A DNA stretch of 64,000 nt from an uncultured Ardenticatenia bacterium. GTDB lineage: Bacteria; Chloroflexota; Anaerolineae; 4572-78; NAK82. This document shows positions 1 through 8,142 of the stretch, piece after piece (positions within the stretch are counted from its first letter, which is position 1; every line of letters begins with the position of its first letter). The notes beneath the pieces were generated by a model. The model was not told where the DNA came from and did no database searches. It saw only the letters and a list, made by a program, of their open reading frames with translations. The translations under genes were made by a program, and so were the position numbers. The DNA lies in NCBI GenBank assembly GCA_937127125.1, contig CAKZLO010000003.1:62001-126000 (forward strand), read 5' to 3'.

Positions 1-453
1 GGTCTGATTTTGGCCCAGGCGATTGGGCGTTGGGGAAATTTCGTCAACCAGGAACTGTATGGCCCTCCAACCAGTCTTCCTTGGGGTATCCCCATTGACG
101 CGCAGCACCGTTTGCCGATGTATGCTGATCTGAGCCGCTTTCCGGTGGAGACGACTCGCTTCCATCCGGTGTTCCTGTATGAATCGCTTTGGAACTTGGG
201 TAGCTGCCTCATCCTGCTCTTCATAGCACGCCGTTTGCAACCGCGGCTGCGCAATGGGGATATATTTGCTTTGTACCTAATCCTCTACGGACTGGGACGC
301 ATATGGGTCGAGTCCCTGCGGCCCGATGCCTGGTTGATAGGCAATATCCCCGTTGCACAGATTGTGTCCGCGTGCTTGATCGTTTTGGGCGCAGGCATAA
401 TCGTGTTGCGCCCACGTACAATTATCGAGACGCCACCTGAGCCCAGTACGTAG
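1..453 (+). CDS. lgt: Prolipoprotein diacylglyceryl transferase, C-terminal part
   Basis: Transfers diacylglycerol from phosphatidylglycerol to the lipobox cysteine of prolipoproteins in the cytoplasmic membrane. The reading frame is open from base 1, so the gene enters from outside the window; the TTG at base 10 given by the ORF track is internal. The Lgt signature GRWGNFVNQELYG is visible near the start of the fragment, followed by HPVFLYES, two hydrophobic segments and the late RPDAW...IPVAQIVS region typical of the family C-terminus. About 150 residues are present, roughly the last half of a usual 260-300 aa Lgt. It converges on the minus-strand sugar operon with a 31-bp gap and no obvious terminator hairpin. 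Confidence 0.95.
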   Translation, partial: GLILAQAIGRWGNFVNQELYGPPTSLPWGIPIDAQHRLPMYADLSRFPVETTRFHPVFLYESLWNLGSCLILLFIARRLQPRLRNGDIFALYLILYGLGRIWVESLRPDAWLIGNIPVAQIVSACLIVLGAGIIVLRPRTIIETPPEPST

Positions 454-484
454 TGTCTCCCTGCTGCGGCTAGCTCGAAGTTCC

Positions 485-1549
485 CTATAGGTCCCGAGTG
501 GCTATCCAATAGCTCAGGTTGGCCGGCGTGGACGGGCTGAGTCCTAGCGCCAGTGCTTTATAGTAAGCCAAGAAGTGGACAGGTGGCATGTAGAGAATCT
601 CACGCGCGAAATCGGGCAGACCTGACCCGACCTCAAACACCCAGTCAGCCATGGAACGTATTGTTCCGTCGGCGCGCTCACATAATACAAACACCCTTCC
701 TCCCAGCTCCTTCATCTCGGCTATGAATTCAAGCTCAACGGAACGTGTGCGATCCGTGGTGAACACCGTGATCAGCGTTTGGGCATCAACGCCAGACTTG
801 GGACCGTGGCGGTAATCCAGAATCGGGTAGGAGTCAGACGGCAGCAACGTCATTTCTTTCATTTTTAGCTGAGCTTCACGGGCCAGACCTATATTGGCGG
901 CACTACCGACAAAAGCAAACTTGCTCAATGAGGGCATTTCGCCGAGCGCACGGCCAAGCTCAGAGCATCCCGCGATCACTTTACCCCCTAACGCTGGCAA
1001 CTGCCTAAGCTGGCTCAGATAGGGCTCATTTCCGGCAACAATGCCGGCTAGAACTTGGCCGGTGAGTATCATCGAGGTTAAGCTCTGCGTGGTTGTGACG
1101 CTGGTCTCCTTGGCTGCGGCGAGCACCACAGTTGCACTGCTGGCACGAGCCAAGGCGCTCTCCTGAGAGCATGTGATGCCCAGCGTAGGAATGCTACGCT
1201 GTATGGCCACATGACATGCCCGCACCGTCTCAGTGGTGGAGCCAGATCGGGAAAGCAGCACTACCGCATACCGTACGCCAGACACAAAGACTGTCTCGGG
1301 GAAGAACACGATCTCCGCCGCCGGGACAGCCCGCGCACGAACTCCAGTGACGTGCTGAAAAATTGGTGTAATTGCCATCGCTGCGTTCAAGCCGGACCCA
1401 CAGCCAGTGAAGACGACCTCTTCGCTGGAGGAGAGAATCTCGCGCAGAAGCGAGCCTTGCGCTTCCACCTGCTGGATGGTTGCCTGCCATGCATTGGGTT
1501 GGTTGATGATCTCTTGCAGCATGACTCTATCGTTATCGGAGGGGTTCAT
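485..1549 (-). CDS. SIS-domain sugar-phosphate isomerase/deaminase (AgaS/FrlB/GlmS-C like)
   Basis: About 354 aa with two SIS (sugar isomerase) domains, as in the isomerase half of GlmS and in AgaS or FrlB. Visible motifs are FTGCGSG (phosphate-binding loop), SRSGSTTET (second loop) and EAQLKMKEM near the middle. The ATG at 1549 is chosen over the longer ORF because it has a strong SD (AAGGAGA) 8 bases upstream and lies 4 bases after the PfkB stop; the extra 77 residues in the ORF track are the PfkB 3' end read in another frame. It is the last gene of a five-gene minus-strand operon. A PfkB kinase plus SIS enzyme plus sugar-binding protein resembles the make-up of fructosamine (frl) and amino-sugar (aga) operons. 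The exact substrate is unknown; an amino sugar or ketose phosphate is inferred. Confidence 0.85.
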   Translation of the reverse strand: MNPSDNDRVMLQEIINQPNAWQATIQQVEAQGSLLREILSSSEEVVFTGCGSGLNAAMAITPIFQHVTGVRARAVPAAEIVFFPETVFVSGVRYAVVLLSRSGSTTETVRACHVAIQRSIPTLGITCSQESALARASSATVVLAAAKETSVTTTQSLTSMILTGQVLAGIVAGNEPYLSQLRQLPALGGKVIAGCSELGRALGEMPSLSKFAFVGSAANIGLAREAQLKMKEMTLLPSDSYPILDYRHGPKSGVDAQTLITVFTTDRTRSVELEFIAEMKELGGRVFVLCERADGTIRSMADWVFEVGSGLPDFAREILYMPPVHFLAYYKALALGLSPSTPANLSYWIATRDL

Positions 1550-1553
1550 CGAT

Positions 1554-2543
1554 TCAGTCTCCTTGAGCGTCTTGTTCCAGATGCAGATCTTTCGGTTCAG
1601 CGCCCCGCGACGCCAGAAAAGCTTCAACCTCTTCGAGCCGAGGCATACCCAAGTTGCCGGCACGCGCCACGGAAAGCGCGCCACAAGCGTTGGCAAACCT
1701 AGCGCAGTCCTCCAGATCTTGGCCGCCCAGCCAGGCGTATAGAAAGCCTGCGTTGAAGACATCGCCAGCGCTGGTGACATCCATTACCTGTACTTCGAAG
1801 GCTGGGCAATAGACGGTGCGTGTGCCTTGACGTACTATGCAACCGTAAGCACCTCGTTTGATCACTATAGTGTGCCCATATTTCGCCAGCCGGCTTAGCG
1901 CCTTTTCCGGCGCGTCGGCGCCGGTGATGCGCTGGGCCTCGACCTCGTTGGGCAGAAAGACGTCGACGTAATGAAGTACCTTTAGAATGTCTCGATCCCA
2001 ATTCATGAAGGGATCCCAGCCCGGATCGCACGAGGTGGTGAGTCCCTTCTGCTTGGCGGTCCGAAACAGATCTAGCATATCCGGGTGGAGCCCAGTTAGC
2101 AAAAAATAAGAGCCAACATGCAAATGATCAGCGCAGGCCAACAGCTGTTCGGTCACATCAGAGCGTCGCACAGCGCTTATAGACCCCAAATAGGTGGCAA
2201 ACCCGCGCTCGGTTCCGCATGATAAGACCACGGTGGCACCCGTGCGCAACACAGGATCCGTAACCAGGCCGGTCAGATCAACCCCTGCACGGGCCAGCTC
2301 GTCGGCGCAGAGGCGGCCATAGCTATCGCTCCCAACGCGCCCGACGAAAGTTACCAACAGCCCCAACTGGGCCAGAGCACGCGCGATGGTGCCTGTCTGG
2401 CCACCCACTGTAATGACTAAGTCCTGTGCCAACGTGTCTTGTTCAGTGCGTGGTAGATGGGGCAAACCGGTGAAAACAATATCGATGTTGATATCGCCGA
2501 CAGCCAGCACCCGGCCAACCGGGGCGCGGCTTATACCTGACAT
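1554..2543 (-). CDS. PfkB-family carbohydrate kinase
   Basis: About 329 aa ribokinase/PfkB fold kinase that phosphorylates a sugar or sugar derivative with ATP. The N-terminal GDINIDIVF strand, the GGQTGTIARALAQLG substrate region (PfkB signature 1) and the C-terminal DVTSAGDVFNAGF motif (signature 2, containing the catalytic Asp of the A-G-D triad) are visible. The usual DTTGAGD reads DVTSAGD, a mild variation. The start at ATG 2543 overlaps the end of the BNR gene by 13 bases, consistent with translational coupling; the longer ORF start would run deep into that gene. It lies upstream of the SIS gene (4-base gap), so kinase and isomerase probably act in sequence on the sugar bound by the operon's substrate-binding protein. 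Confidence 0.88.
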   Translation of the reverse strand: MSGISRAPVGRVLAVGDINIDIVFTGLPHLPRTEQDTLAQDLVITVGGQTGTIARALAQLGLLVTFVGRVGSDSYGRLCADELARAGVDLTGLVTDPVLRTGATVVLSCGTERGFATYLGSISAVRRSDVTEQLLACADHLHVGSYFLLTGLHPDMLDLFRTAKQKGLTTSCDPGWDPFMNWDRDILKVLHYVDVFLPNEVEAQRITGADAPEKALSRLAKYGHTIVIKRGAYGCIVRQGTRTVYCPAFEVQVMDVTSAGDVFNAGFLYAWLGGQDLEDCARFANACGALSVARAGNLGMPRLEEVEAFLASRGAEPKDLHLEQDAQGD

Positions 2544-3478
2544 ACCGTGCCGTCTTCTAATCCTACGAGCAAGTGCGCACCAGGGGTTAGGCCGAAGGGT
2601 GCTACCACGCACGTCAACCCAGCCTGGAAATGCATGCCTTCACGCCAGTGCGACCAAGAGACACCCCCATCGCGCGATATCCACAAGGCCTCGGGTTCCA
2701 TAACTAGAACTGATGGAGGCAATGACGGTGTCCGTGCCACGATAATAGCGTTAACTGGGCCATTGACCTCGAGTGTGCCCACTTCCTGCCATCGAATACC
2801 TCCATCCAATGACCTGAACAGACCGTGCGATTCGGTGCCAGCCCACACAGTAGCATCACGGGCAAAGTCGGGCGACACTGCCAAGCATAATACTGGCGCG
2901 CATTCCATTGGAAAGCCTGTCTCACGCCAAGCTCGGCCGCCATTGGTGCTGTAGAAAACGCCGCTCTCAGTGCCAGCGAAGGCCGTTTCGTCCTGCGTGT
3001 ACTCGGGAGACAAGACCAATGCGAGCACATTCAAGTCCATTAACCCGAAACTTCGCGGTACCCACCTATCGCCTCCGTTCTCAGTAACGTATATGCCATC
3101 TTCGAACGTAGCGGCTAATACCACACTATCCTCACGGTACCCTGGCGATATCGCCAAAGCTGTCACAGGTGTTTGAGGCGGCGGCAGTAAAGTCGCTTGC
3201 CAGGTCGTACCACCATCGCAGGATCGCATAATGGCGCCTGGGATGCCACAAAAGATAGTGTGGTCAGTCACAAACAGTGGTGACACAGCTACTGCGGTGG
3301 TTGCGAGTGGAACTTCGAGCTGCAAGGTTTCAAAGCAGAATTGCCAACTGTGACCGCCATCACTCGATCGGTAGAGCCCGCTAGCGCGCGCGGCAAAGCA
3401 GGTACTATCCCAGGCAAAGTTGGGCGAAACCGCCAAATCGTAGACGATGTCGTGATCTGCAGAGATTACGGGTTTCAT
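2531..3478 (-). CDS. BNR/YCF48-like beta-propeller repeat protein
   Basis: About 315 aa built from Asp-box (BNR) repeats: RSSDGGHSW, RSCDGGTTW, VTENGGDRW, YSTNGGRAW, RSLDGGIRW and ISRDGGVSW recur at roughly 40-50 residue spacing, predicting a six- or seven-bladed propeller. There is no signal peptide or membrane segment, so it appears cytoplasmic, unlike most sialidases and sortilin-like proteins. Catalytic residues of a sialidase are not evident. The ATG at 3478 forms a TGATG overlap with the GroEL-like gene stop; a GTG one codon earlier is the alternative. Its position between a chaperonin-like gene and a sugar kinase is unusual. Function is unknown; a binding or scaffold role is only a guess. 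Confidence 0.8.
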   Translation of the reverse strand: MKPVISADHDIVYDLAVSPNFAWDSTCFAARASGLYRSSDGGHSWQFCFETLQLEVPLATTAVAVSPLFVTDHTIFCGIPGAIMRSCDGGTTWQATLLPPPQTPVTALAISPGYREDSVVLAATFEDGIYVTENGGDRWVPRSFGLMDLNVLALVLSPEYTQDETAFAGTESGVFYSTNGGRAWRETGFPMECAPVLCLAVSPDFARDATVWAGTESHGLFRSLDGGIRWQEVGTLEVNGPVNAIIVARTPSLPPSVLVMEPEALWISRDGGVSWSHWREGMHFQAGLTCVVAPFGLTPGAHLLVGLEDGTVCQV

Positions 3479-5106
3479 CACGGTTTGGTTGCTTCGACGG
3501 GCTTCTCGTGATGCACTAGCACATCAATCGTCAATGCCATAGCAGCTGTATTGATTGCATTAGTTACCGCAGCCCTCTGTATTTCTGCTACATCTAGAAT
3601 GCCCGCAGTTACCATATTCACTACGCGACCACTGAGCACATCAAAACCCATGCCCTGGCTGGCTGACTGCAACTCGGCTAATACCTCACCAGGGTCATAG
3701 CCAGCATTCTCTGCAATTGTGCGTACTGGAGCTTCGACGGCACAACGGAGGATGCGATAGGCAGCTCGCTCGTCGGGATCGGTACTCACCTTCCACAGCT
3801 GGTGCAGCCGCGGACGGCAGGCCAGTAGAGCTGCGCCGCCTCCTGGAACGACACCGCTACGAATGGCAGCACGTAGGGTGTTAGCAGTCTCTTCGGCTAG
3901 AGATTTGCGCGTCTCAATCTCGATCTCGGTGGGACCACCAACGCGCAATATTGCAACACCGCCGATCAGCTGGCCGATGCGTGTGCGCAGACGCTGGAGG
4001 AGTTGCATGTCCTGACATTGTGACAGGGCCTGTCGTAGCGTGGCGACGTGCGCGCGCAGGCGGCGCGGATCGCCTCCACCACCTACAATGCCGAAACGGA
4101 AACGGTCGACCCAGACACGCCGTGCATGCCCCAGGTCTGCAGCTGCTACTTCAGCCAATGTGTCGCCAACAGCTTGCAGGAAAGGGCGACCGCCAGTGAG
4201 CACTGCTAGATCTTCCATTGCTGCAATCTCGTCGATGCGCTCCGGACCGGGTGTCCTTACAGCAATGGCTTGCAAACGTTCTGGCACCCGACTATTTGCT
4301 ATAAGCATACCAACAGCGCGCGGCGAGATGTGACTAGCAATCACCAACAACGAACGTCGCCCAAGCCGAACGGTTGTTTCCAAGACTGGCAACAACTGGT
4401 CAGGCTCTTCGATCCTAAGGTCGCTAACCAGGATTGCCACATCCTCCAGCTGCGTTTTGAGGCGGGCCTTGTCAGTGTACATCTCGCGCGAGAAGAGCTC
4501 GCTCTTCCATGCCATGCCTTCTATATAGTCGCGCTGCAGCTCGCGGCTGCGCATTGGTCTAATCTCTAGCTGTCCATACTCACCAATGATGTCGAAGATC
4601 TCACCCAAAACGCGCGCCAATGGTGGGTCGCCACAGACTGACTGAGCCAGAGCAGCTAGCTGGGACTTACTATTTAGCCTCAGGACCTGCCTATCAATTT
4701 CATCGAGAATGACTTGCCGCCCTGCTTCCAAGTAATGACATAGACGCATAGCATTGCCACCTGCAGCAAGGTAGGTGGCACCATGGCTGCAAATCTCCGC
4801 CAAAAGTACTGCCGCAGTGGCAACACCGTCACCATAGGCTTCGTGTAAATTCCAGAGCATTTGACGGGCCAACATAGCACCCATATCTGCGTCACGATCA
4901 GGCAGCTGGATGATGCGTCGTGCAATAATACCGCCCTTGGTCAGCATTTCAGGTGGCTTGTTGGTCACCAGCTGGTGAAAGGCCACTTGCCGCGGCAACG
5001 GACCTAAGGTGGGTCGAATTGCATCTACCAATAGTTGAATGCCACGTTGAAGTCCACATCGAGAAGCAGGTTGAAACACCACTCGGCGGGTAGATCGTCC
5101 ACCCAT
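3478..5106 (-). CDS. Divergent GroEL/HSP60-like chaperonin with altered ATPase residues
   Basis: About 542 aa, the usual GroEL length, and collinear with GroEL throughout: TLGPLPRQV matches TLGPKGRNV, GDGVATAAVLL matches GDGTTTATVLA, and AIRSGVVPGGGAALL matches AVEEGVVAGGGVAL. Of the three aspartates used in ATP hydrolysis, GroEL D87 is kept (D93 here). D52 in TKDG is Gly (TKGG, residue 58), and D398 appears replaced by Glu. The C-terminal GGM tail is absent and no groES is adjacent. ATG 5106 is chosen because GGAAGG lies 7 bases upstream and the N-terminus then fits GroEL; ATG 5121 is the alternative. It sits in a sugar operon behind a substrate-binding protein (127-bp gap) and overlaps the BNR gene. 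It is probably not the housekeeping chaperonin; a specialised or non-cycling ring is inferred. Confidence 0.85.
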   Translation of the reverse strand: MGGRSTRRVVFQPASRCGLQRGIQLLVDAIRPTLGPLPRQVAFHQLVTNKPPEMLTKGGIIARRIIQLPDRDADMGAMLARQMLWNLHEAYGDGVATAAVLLAEICSHGATYLAAGGNAMRLCHYLEAGRQVILDEIDRQVLRLNSKSQLAALAQSVCGDPPLARVLGEIFDIIGEYGQLEIRPMRSRELQRDYIEGMAWKSELFSREMYTDKARLKTQLEDVAILVSDLRIEEPDQLLPVLETTVRLGRRSLLVIASHISPRAVGMLIANSRVPERLQAIAVRTPGPERIDEIAAMEDLAVLTGGRPFLQAVGDTLAEVAAADLGHARRVWVDRFRFGIVGGGGDPRRLRAHVATLRQALSQCQDMQLLQRLRTRIGQLIGGVAILRVGGPTEIEIETRKSLAEETANTLRAAIRSGVVPGGGAALLACRPRLHQLWKVSTDPDERAAYRILRCAVEAPVRTIAENAGYDPGEVLAELQSASQGMGFDVLSGRVVNMVTAGILDVAEIQRAAVTNAINTAAMALTIDVLVHHEKPVEATKP

Positions 5107-5233
5107 AGGATAACCTTCCATTGATGCTCACCAGCGGCAAGTCCAGAATGACTCGCGGCGAGTCATAAGCCCGCCGCGGGTCAAGGGTTATCTTCCGCGC
5201 TACAACAAATGAATGCGTAGCACGTTCCAACTG

Positions 5234-6706
5234 TCAACCTTTATTCTTAGGGTTGTTGGGACTTGTGTCCATAACTATCTGCTGTAACCTGGCGATGCGG
5301 TCGAGTGTCTCCTTGGGCGACTGACCACCAATATAGCACAGGTTAACCTCGCGTTGCTGGATGTCCAGCAGCTCCTTGTACTCAGGCCAAATCCAAAAGT
5401 CGCGTGCCAACGGGGTCGACGTCCACATGACCTGCTTGGCGTGGAACATGGGTGTGTCAATCGAGAACTGGTAGTCTTTCAGGTCCACCCGAGCACTGGC
5501 ATATCCAGCCGCCGGGTTATCAACTAGGGCCTTCTCTGTTTCATAGGACTTCAACCACTGTATGTATGCCCACGCGTCAGCCTTGCGTTGGGAATTGGCA
5601 TTTATCCCGATGCCCTGGCAGGCAAACACGGGCACACGTCGTACTTCGCCAGTCTTGGGATCCTTGTAGCCGGGTAAGACAGCGAAGTCCCACTTGCCAA
5701 CGGTTTTTGAAGTGGCTGGATCCTCAGTGAAGGCAGCAAAACTGACGTAGGTGTACCACATTGCCGCCAAGTCCTGCGTAACCGCATTGATCAGCTCGAT
5801 GATAAACCAGTTGGCCGAGCCCGGGTCGACGACCTTGTACTCGAGGTTGTACTTAACGAACTCCGTGAGTGCCTCTACAGCAACGTCAGAGTTTATGATG
5901 CCCTCAATCTGCCACGTGTCGTAGTCCCAAATGTCGGCACCATAGGAAAAGTGGAAAGGAAGCCAGGCCATTGAGATCCCATCAGCCAAGCGCGTGTTGT
6001 ACCACGCAATACCGTAACGGTTGCCTTTCGTCAGCTTGATGCAAGCGTCTCTGAACTCATCCCATGTATCGGGCGGTTTGGCCTTGCCGTTAGCGTCGAC
6101 AATCCCAGCCTCCTCGAATAGGTCGACGCGGTAACTGAGCATGTTGGTGCCTAGTGTCCAGGCCACACCATAGATAGGGAGGTCCTGGTACTCGGCGACG
6201 TCGCCGCGCAATGCCTTCTTGTCGTTGACCGGGAAGCGTCCAAGGTAGTCGCGATGGCCGGGTATGAAGTCCTCAAATTTGATCTTGGCATTGGGCGATC
6301 GGAAATAGTCGGTGGTATCCAGGTTCTCCATGGCACCGCTTAGGACCATAGCACCCAGCCACTGGCTGTCATACTCCCAAATGTCGAACTCAGGGCTTTT
6401 GCTAGCAGCCAGCTCTCGCATCTTCGACTCGGCGAATTCATAAGGAGGACCTTCGAGCACAGCCGTGATGCCCGTCTCCGGCGTGAAGATCTCGTTAGCC
6501 ATCTGTTGCTCGACCGGTGTCTGCGGCCAGGGCAGACTCAGGATGCGCACTATTCTCTCACCTTGACCCTCTGGTGCTAGAGGCGCATCTTCAAGCGGCG
6601 CAGCAAAGCCGCTCACGGGCAGCAGTGTGGTCACTGCCAAGCCACCCCCCGCTGCCGCAACACCCTTCAAGAACTGTCGTCGGCTTAACACTCGGTTCTC
6701 AGACAT
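5234..6706 (-). CDS. Tat-exported sugar ABC transporter substrate-binding protein (family 1)
   Basis: About 490 aa extracellular solute-binding protein. The N-terminus carries a twin-arginine signal (RRQFLKG followed by an Ala/Gly-rich hydrophobic stretch ending near GFAA), so it is exported folded. The body has features of carbohydrate-binding family 1: WEYDSQWL, PPDTWDEFRDACIKL and an aromatic-rich core. ATG 6706 is used; the ORF-track start at 6742 would lie inside the insertion sequence. The SD is AGGGG 5 bases upstream, and its first A is the terminal base of the IS3 element whose end is at 6716. No permease or ATPase gene is adjacent, so it is an orphan binding protein within this window, followed by the GroEL-like, BNR, kinase and SIS genes. 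Confidence 0.9.
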   Translation of the reverse strand: MSENRVLSRRQFLKGVAAAGGGLAVTTLLPVSGFAAPLEDAPLAPEGQGERIVRILSLPWPQTPVEQQMANEIFTPETGITAVLEGPPYEFAESKMRELAASKSPEFDIWEYDSQWLGAMVLSGAMENLDTTDYFRSPNAKIKFEDFIPGHRDYLGRFPVNDKKALRGDVAEYQDLPIYGVAWTLGTNMLSYRVDLFEEAGIVDANGKAKPPDTWDEFRDACIKLTKGNRYGIAWYNTRLADGISMAWLPFHFSYGADIWDYDTWQIEGIINSDVAVEALTEFVKYNLEYKVVDPGSANWFIIELINAVTQDLAAMWYTYVSFAAFTEDPATSKTVGKWDFAVLPGYKDPKTGEVRRVPVFACQGIGINANSQRKADAWAYIQWLKSYETEKALVDNPAAGYASARVDLKDYQFSIDTPMFHAKQVMWTSTPLARDFWIWPEYKELLDIQQREVNLCYIGGQSPKETLDRIARLQQIVMDTSPNNPKNKG

Positions 6707-6720
6707 TTGGACCCCTGTAA

Positions 6721-6742
6721 TTGGCCCCAAAAACTGGACCAC
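6721..6742 (+). repeat. IS3 element left terminal inverted repeat
   Basis: TTGGCCCCAAAAACTGGACCAC. The outer nine and inner eight bases match the complement of the right repeat at 8121-8142. Confidence 0.85.
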
Positions 6743-6791
6743 GTGCTAAGGTGGATCACATGATGTATGATCTGGCACGTGGAGGGAGAGA

Positions 6792-7082
6792 ATGGCCAAG
6801 AACCGCCGGCGGTTCAGCGCCGAGTTCAAGTTCAAAGTCGCACTGGAGGCAGCGAAAGGAACCAAGACGATCAACGAGTTGGCCAGCGAGTACGAGGTTC
6901 ATCCGAACCAGATCGGGCAGTGGAAGAAAGAGTTGCTGGAAGAGGGGGCCAGCTTGTTCGCCAGGCCCAGTGCTCAGCAACAGCGGCGGCAGGAGAGCCA
7001 GATTGCTGAGCTGTACGAGCAGATTGGGCGACTCAAGATGGAGCTGGAGTGGCTCAAAAAAAAAGCTGCCCGCTACGACTGA
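6792..7082 (+). CDS. IS3-family transposase OrfA (helix-turn-helix)
   Basis: 96 aa. The N-terminal helix-turn-helix (RRFSAEFKFKVALEA...INELASEYEVHPNQIGQWK) is the DNA-binding domain of IS3/IS911 OrfA, and a leucine-zipper-like tail follows (IAELYEQIGRLKMELEWLKKK). SD GGAGGGAGAG lies just upstream of ATG 6792. The gene ends shortly after an A9G tract at 7056-7065, the usual place for frameshifting to OrfB. OrfB is, however, in the +1 frame relative to OrfA: a simple -1 shift runs into a TGA, whereas an A8 tract would fuse the frames into WLKKKLPATT. Confidence 0.92.
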   Translation: MAKNRRRFSAEFKFKVALEAAKGTKTINELASEYEVHPNQIGQWKKELLEEGASLFARPSAQQQRRQESQIAELYEQIGRLKMELEWLKKKAARYD

Positions 7083-7095
7083 GGGCAAGCGGGCG

Positions 7096-7899
7096 ATGAT
7101 CGACCGCGGCCTCGTCTCGGTCAGCATACGGCGCCAGTGTGAACTCGTCGGTCTGAGTCGCTCATCGCTGTACTACCAGCCGGCGGGTGAGTCGGAAGAG
7201 AACCTGCTGCTGATGCGGCTGATCGACCGGCAGTACACCCGGACCCCGTTCTACGGCTGGCCGCGGATGACGGCGTACCTACGGCGGGAAGGGTACGAAG
7301 TCAACCCGAAGCGGGTTCGGCGACTGATGACTTTGACGGGATTGCAGGCGATTTACCCGAAACGGAAGACCAGTGTGGCAACTCCAGGCCACAAGCAGTA
7401 CCCGTACTTGCTGCGTGGCCTCCGGATCGACCGGCCGTGTCAGGTCTGGAGCTCGGACATCACCTACGTGCCGCTGCGCGGTGGCTTCATGTACCTGGTG
7501 GCCATCATGGACTGGTTCAGCCGGTACGTCCTGGCCTGGCAGTTGTCCAACACCCTGGACGGCCTTTTCTGTAGGGTGGCGCTGCGGCAGGCGCTGGAGC
7601 GGGGTGTGCCGGCGATCTTCAACACCGACCAGGGGGCGCAGTTCACCGCCGAGGAGTTCACAAGCATCCTGGAAGGGGCCGGCGTCCGCATCAGCATGGA
7701 CGGTCGAGGGCGAGCCATGGACAACGTCTTTGTCGAGCGACTGTGGCGCACGGTGAAGTACGAGCACATCTACCTGATGGACTACGCCCAAGTCCCGGAG
7801 CTGGAAGCAGGGCTCCACGGCTACTTCCAGTTCTACAACCAGGAGCGCCCGCATCAGAGCCTGGGCTACCGGACGCCGGCGGAGGTGCACCATGCGTGA
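7096..7899 (+). CDS. IS3-family transposase OrfB (DDE integrase)
   Basis: 267 aa from ATG 7096, 14 bases after the OrfA stop. It has an HTH_21 region (RQCELVGLSRSSLYYQP) and an rve integrase core with the DDE residues in SSDITYV, NTDQGAQF and VERLWRTVKYE; the C-terminus is QERPHQSLGYRTPAEV, typical of the family. The open frame extends upstream to 6721, so an OrfAB fusion is possible through slippage on A9G; separate initiation at 7096 is the alternative. No internal stops or frameshifts are seen, so it could be active. Confidence 0.93.
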   Translation: MIDRGLVSVSIRRQCELVGLSRSSLYYQPAGESEENLLLMRLIDRQYTRTPFYGWPRMTAYLRREGYEVNPKRVRRLMTLTGLQAIYPKRKTSVATPGHKQYPYLLRGLRIDRPCQVWSSDITYVPLRGGFMYLVAIMDWFSRYVLAWQLSNTLDGLFCRVALRQALERGVPAIFNTDQGAQFTAEEFTSILEGAGVRISMDGRGRAMDNVFVERLWRTVKYEHIYLMDYAQVPELEAGLHGYFQFYNQERPHQSLGYRTPAEVHHA

Positions 7900-7906
7900 G
7901 CCGCTT

Positions 7907-7967
7907 GGGCTGTGGGCATGTGGAAAACTCTCCGCTGCGCTGCGAGTTTCCCACATGCCCACAGCCC
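7907..7967. repeat. 24-bp inverted repeat within the IS element
   Basis: Arms at 7907-7930 (GGGCTGTGGGCATGTGGAAA...) and 7944-7967 are complementary at 23 of 24 positions around a 13-base loop TCCGCTGCGCTGC. It lies 7 bases after the OrfB stop. No T-run follows on either strand, so it is not a standard intrinsic terminator. It may act in RNA as a block to read-through into or out of the element. Confidence 0.85.
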
Positions 7968-8120
7968 CGACGACGGCGACTGGCTCCCGCAGGGGCTATG
8001 GGTTCGTTGGCAAATTTGACATGCTGCGGGATCGGAGGTATGATGTGGTCGGATGCACTGTTGATCGGGAGTGCATTCCCAAGTCGGAGGAGTGGGGATC
8101 CACCTTATTTTGGCCGATCC

Positions 8121-8142
8121 GTGGTCCAAAGAATGGGGCCAA
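8121..8142 (-). repeat. IS3 element right terminal inverted repeat
   Basis: GTGGTCCAAAGAATGGGGCCAA, complementary to the left repeat at 17 of 22 positions. Confidence 0.82.

Noticed and set aside
1211-1702. Long plus-strand ORF opposite the SIS and PfkB genes
   Set aside because: Shadow ORF; the minus-strand genes have clear family motifs and SD sites.
7051-7100. Standard -1 programmed frameshift joining OrfA to OrfB
   Set aside because: The -1 frame meets a TGA at about 7097-7099; OrfB is in the +1 frame.
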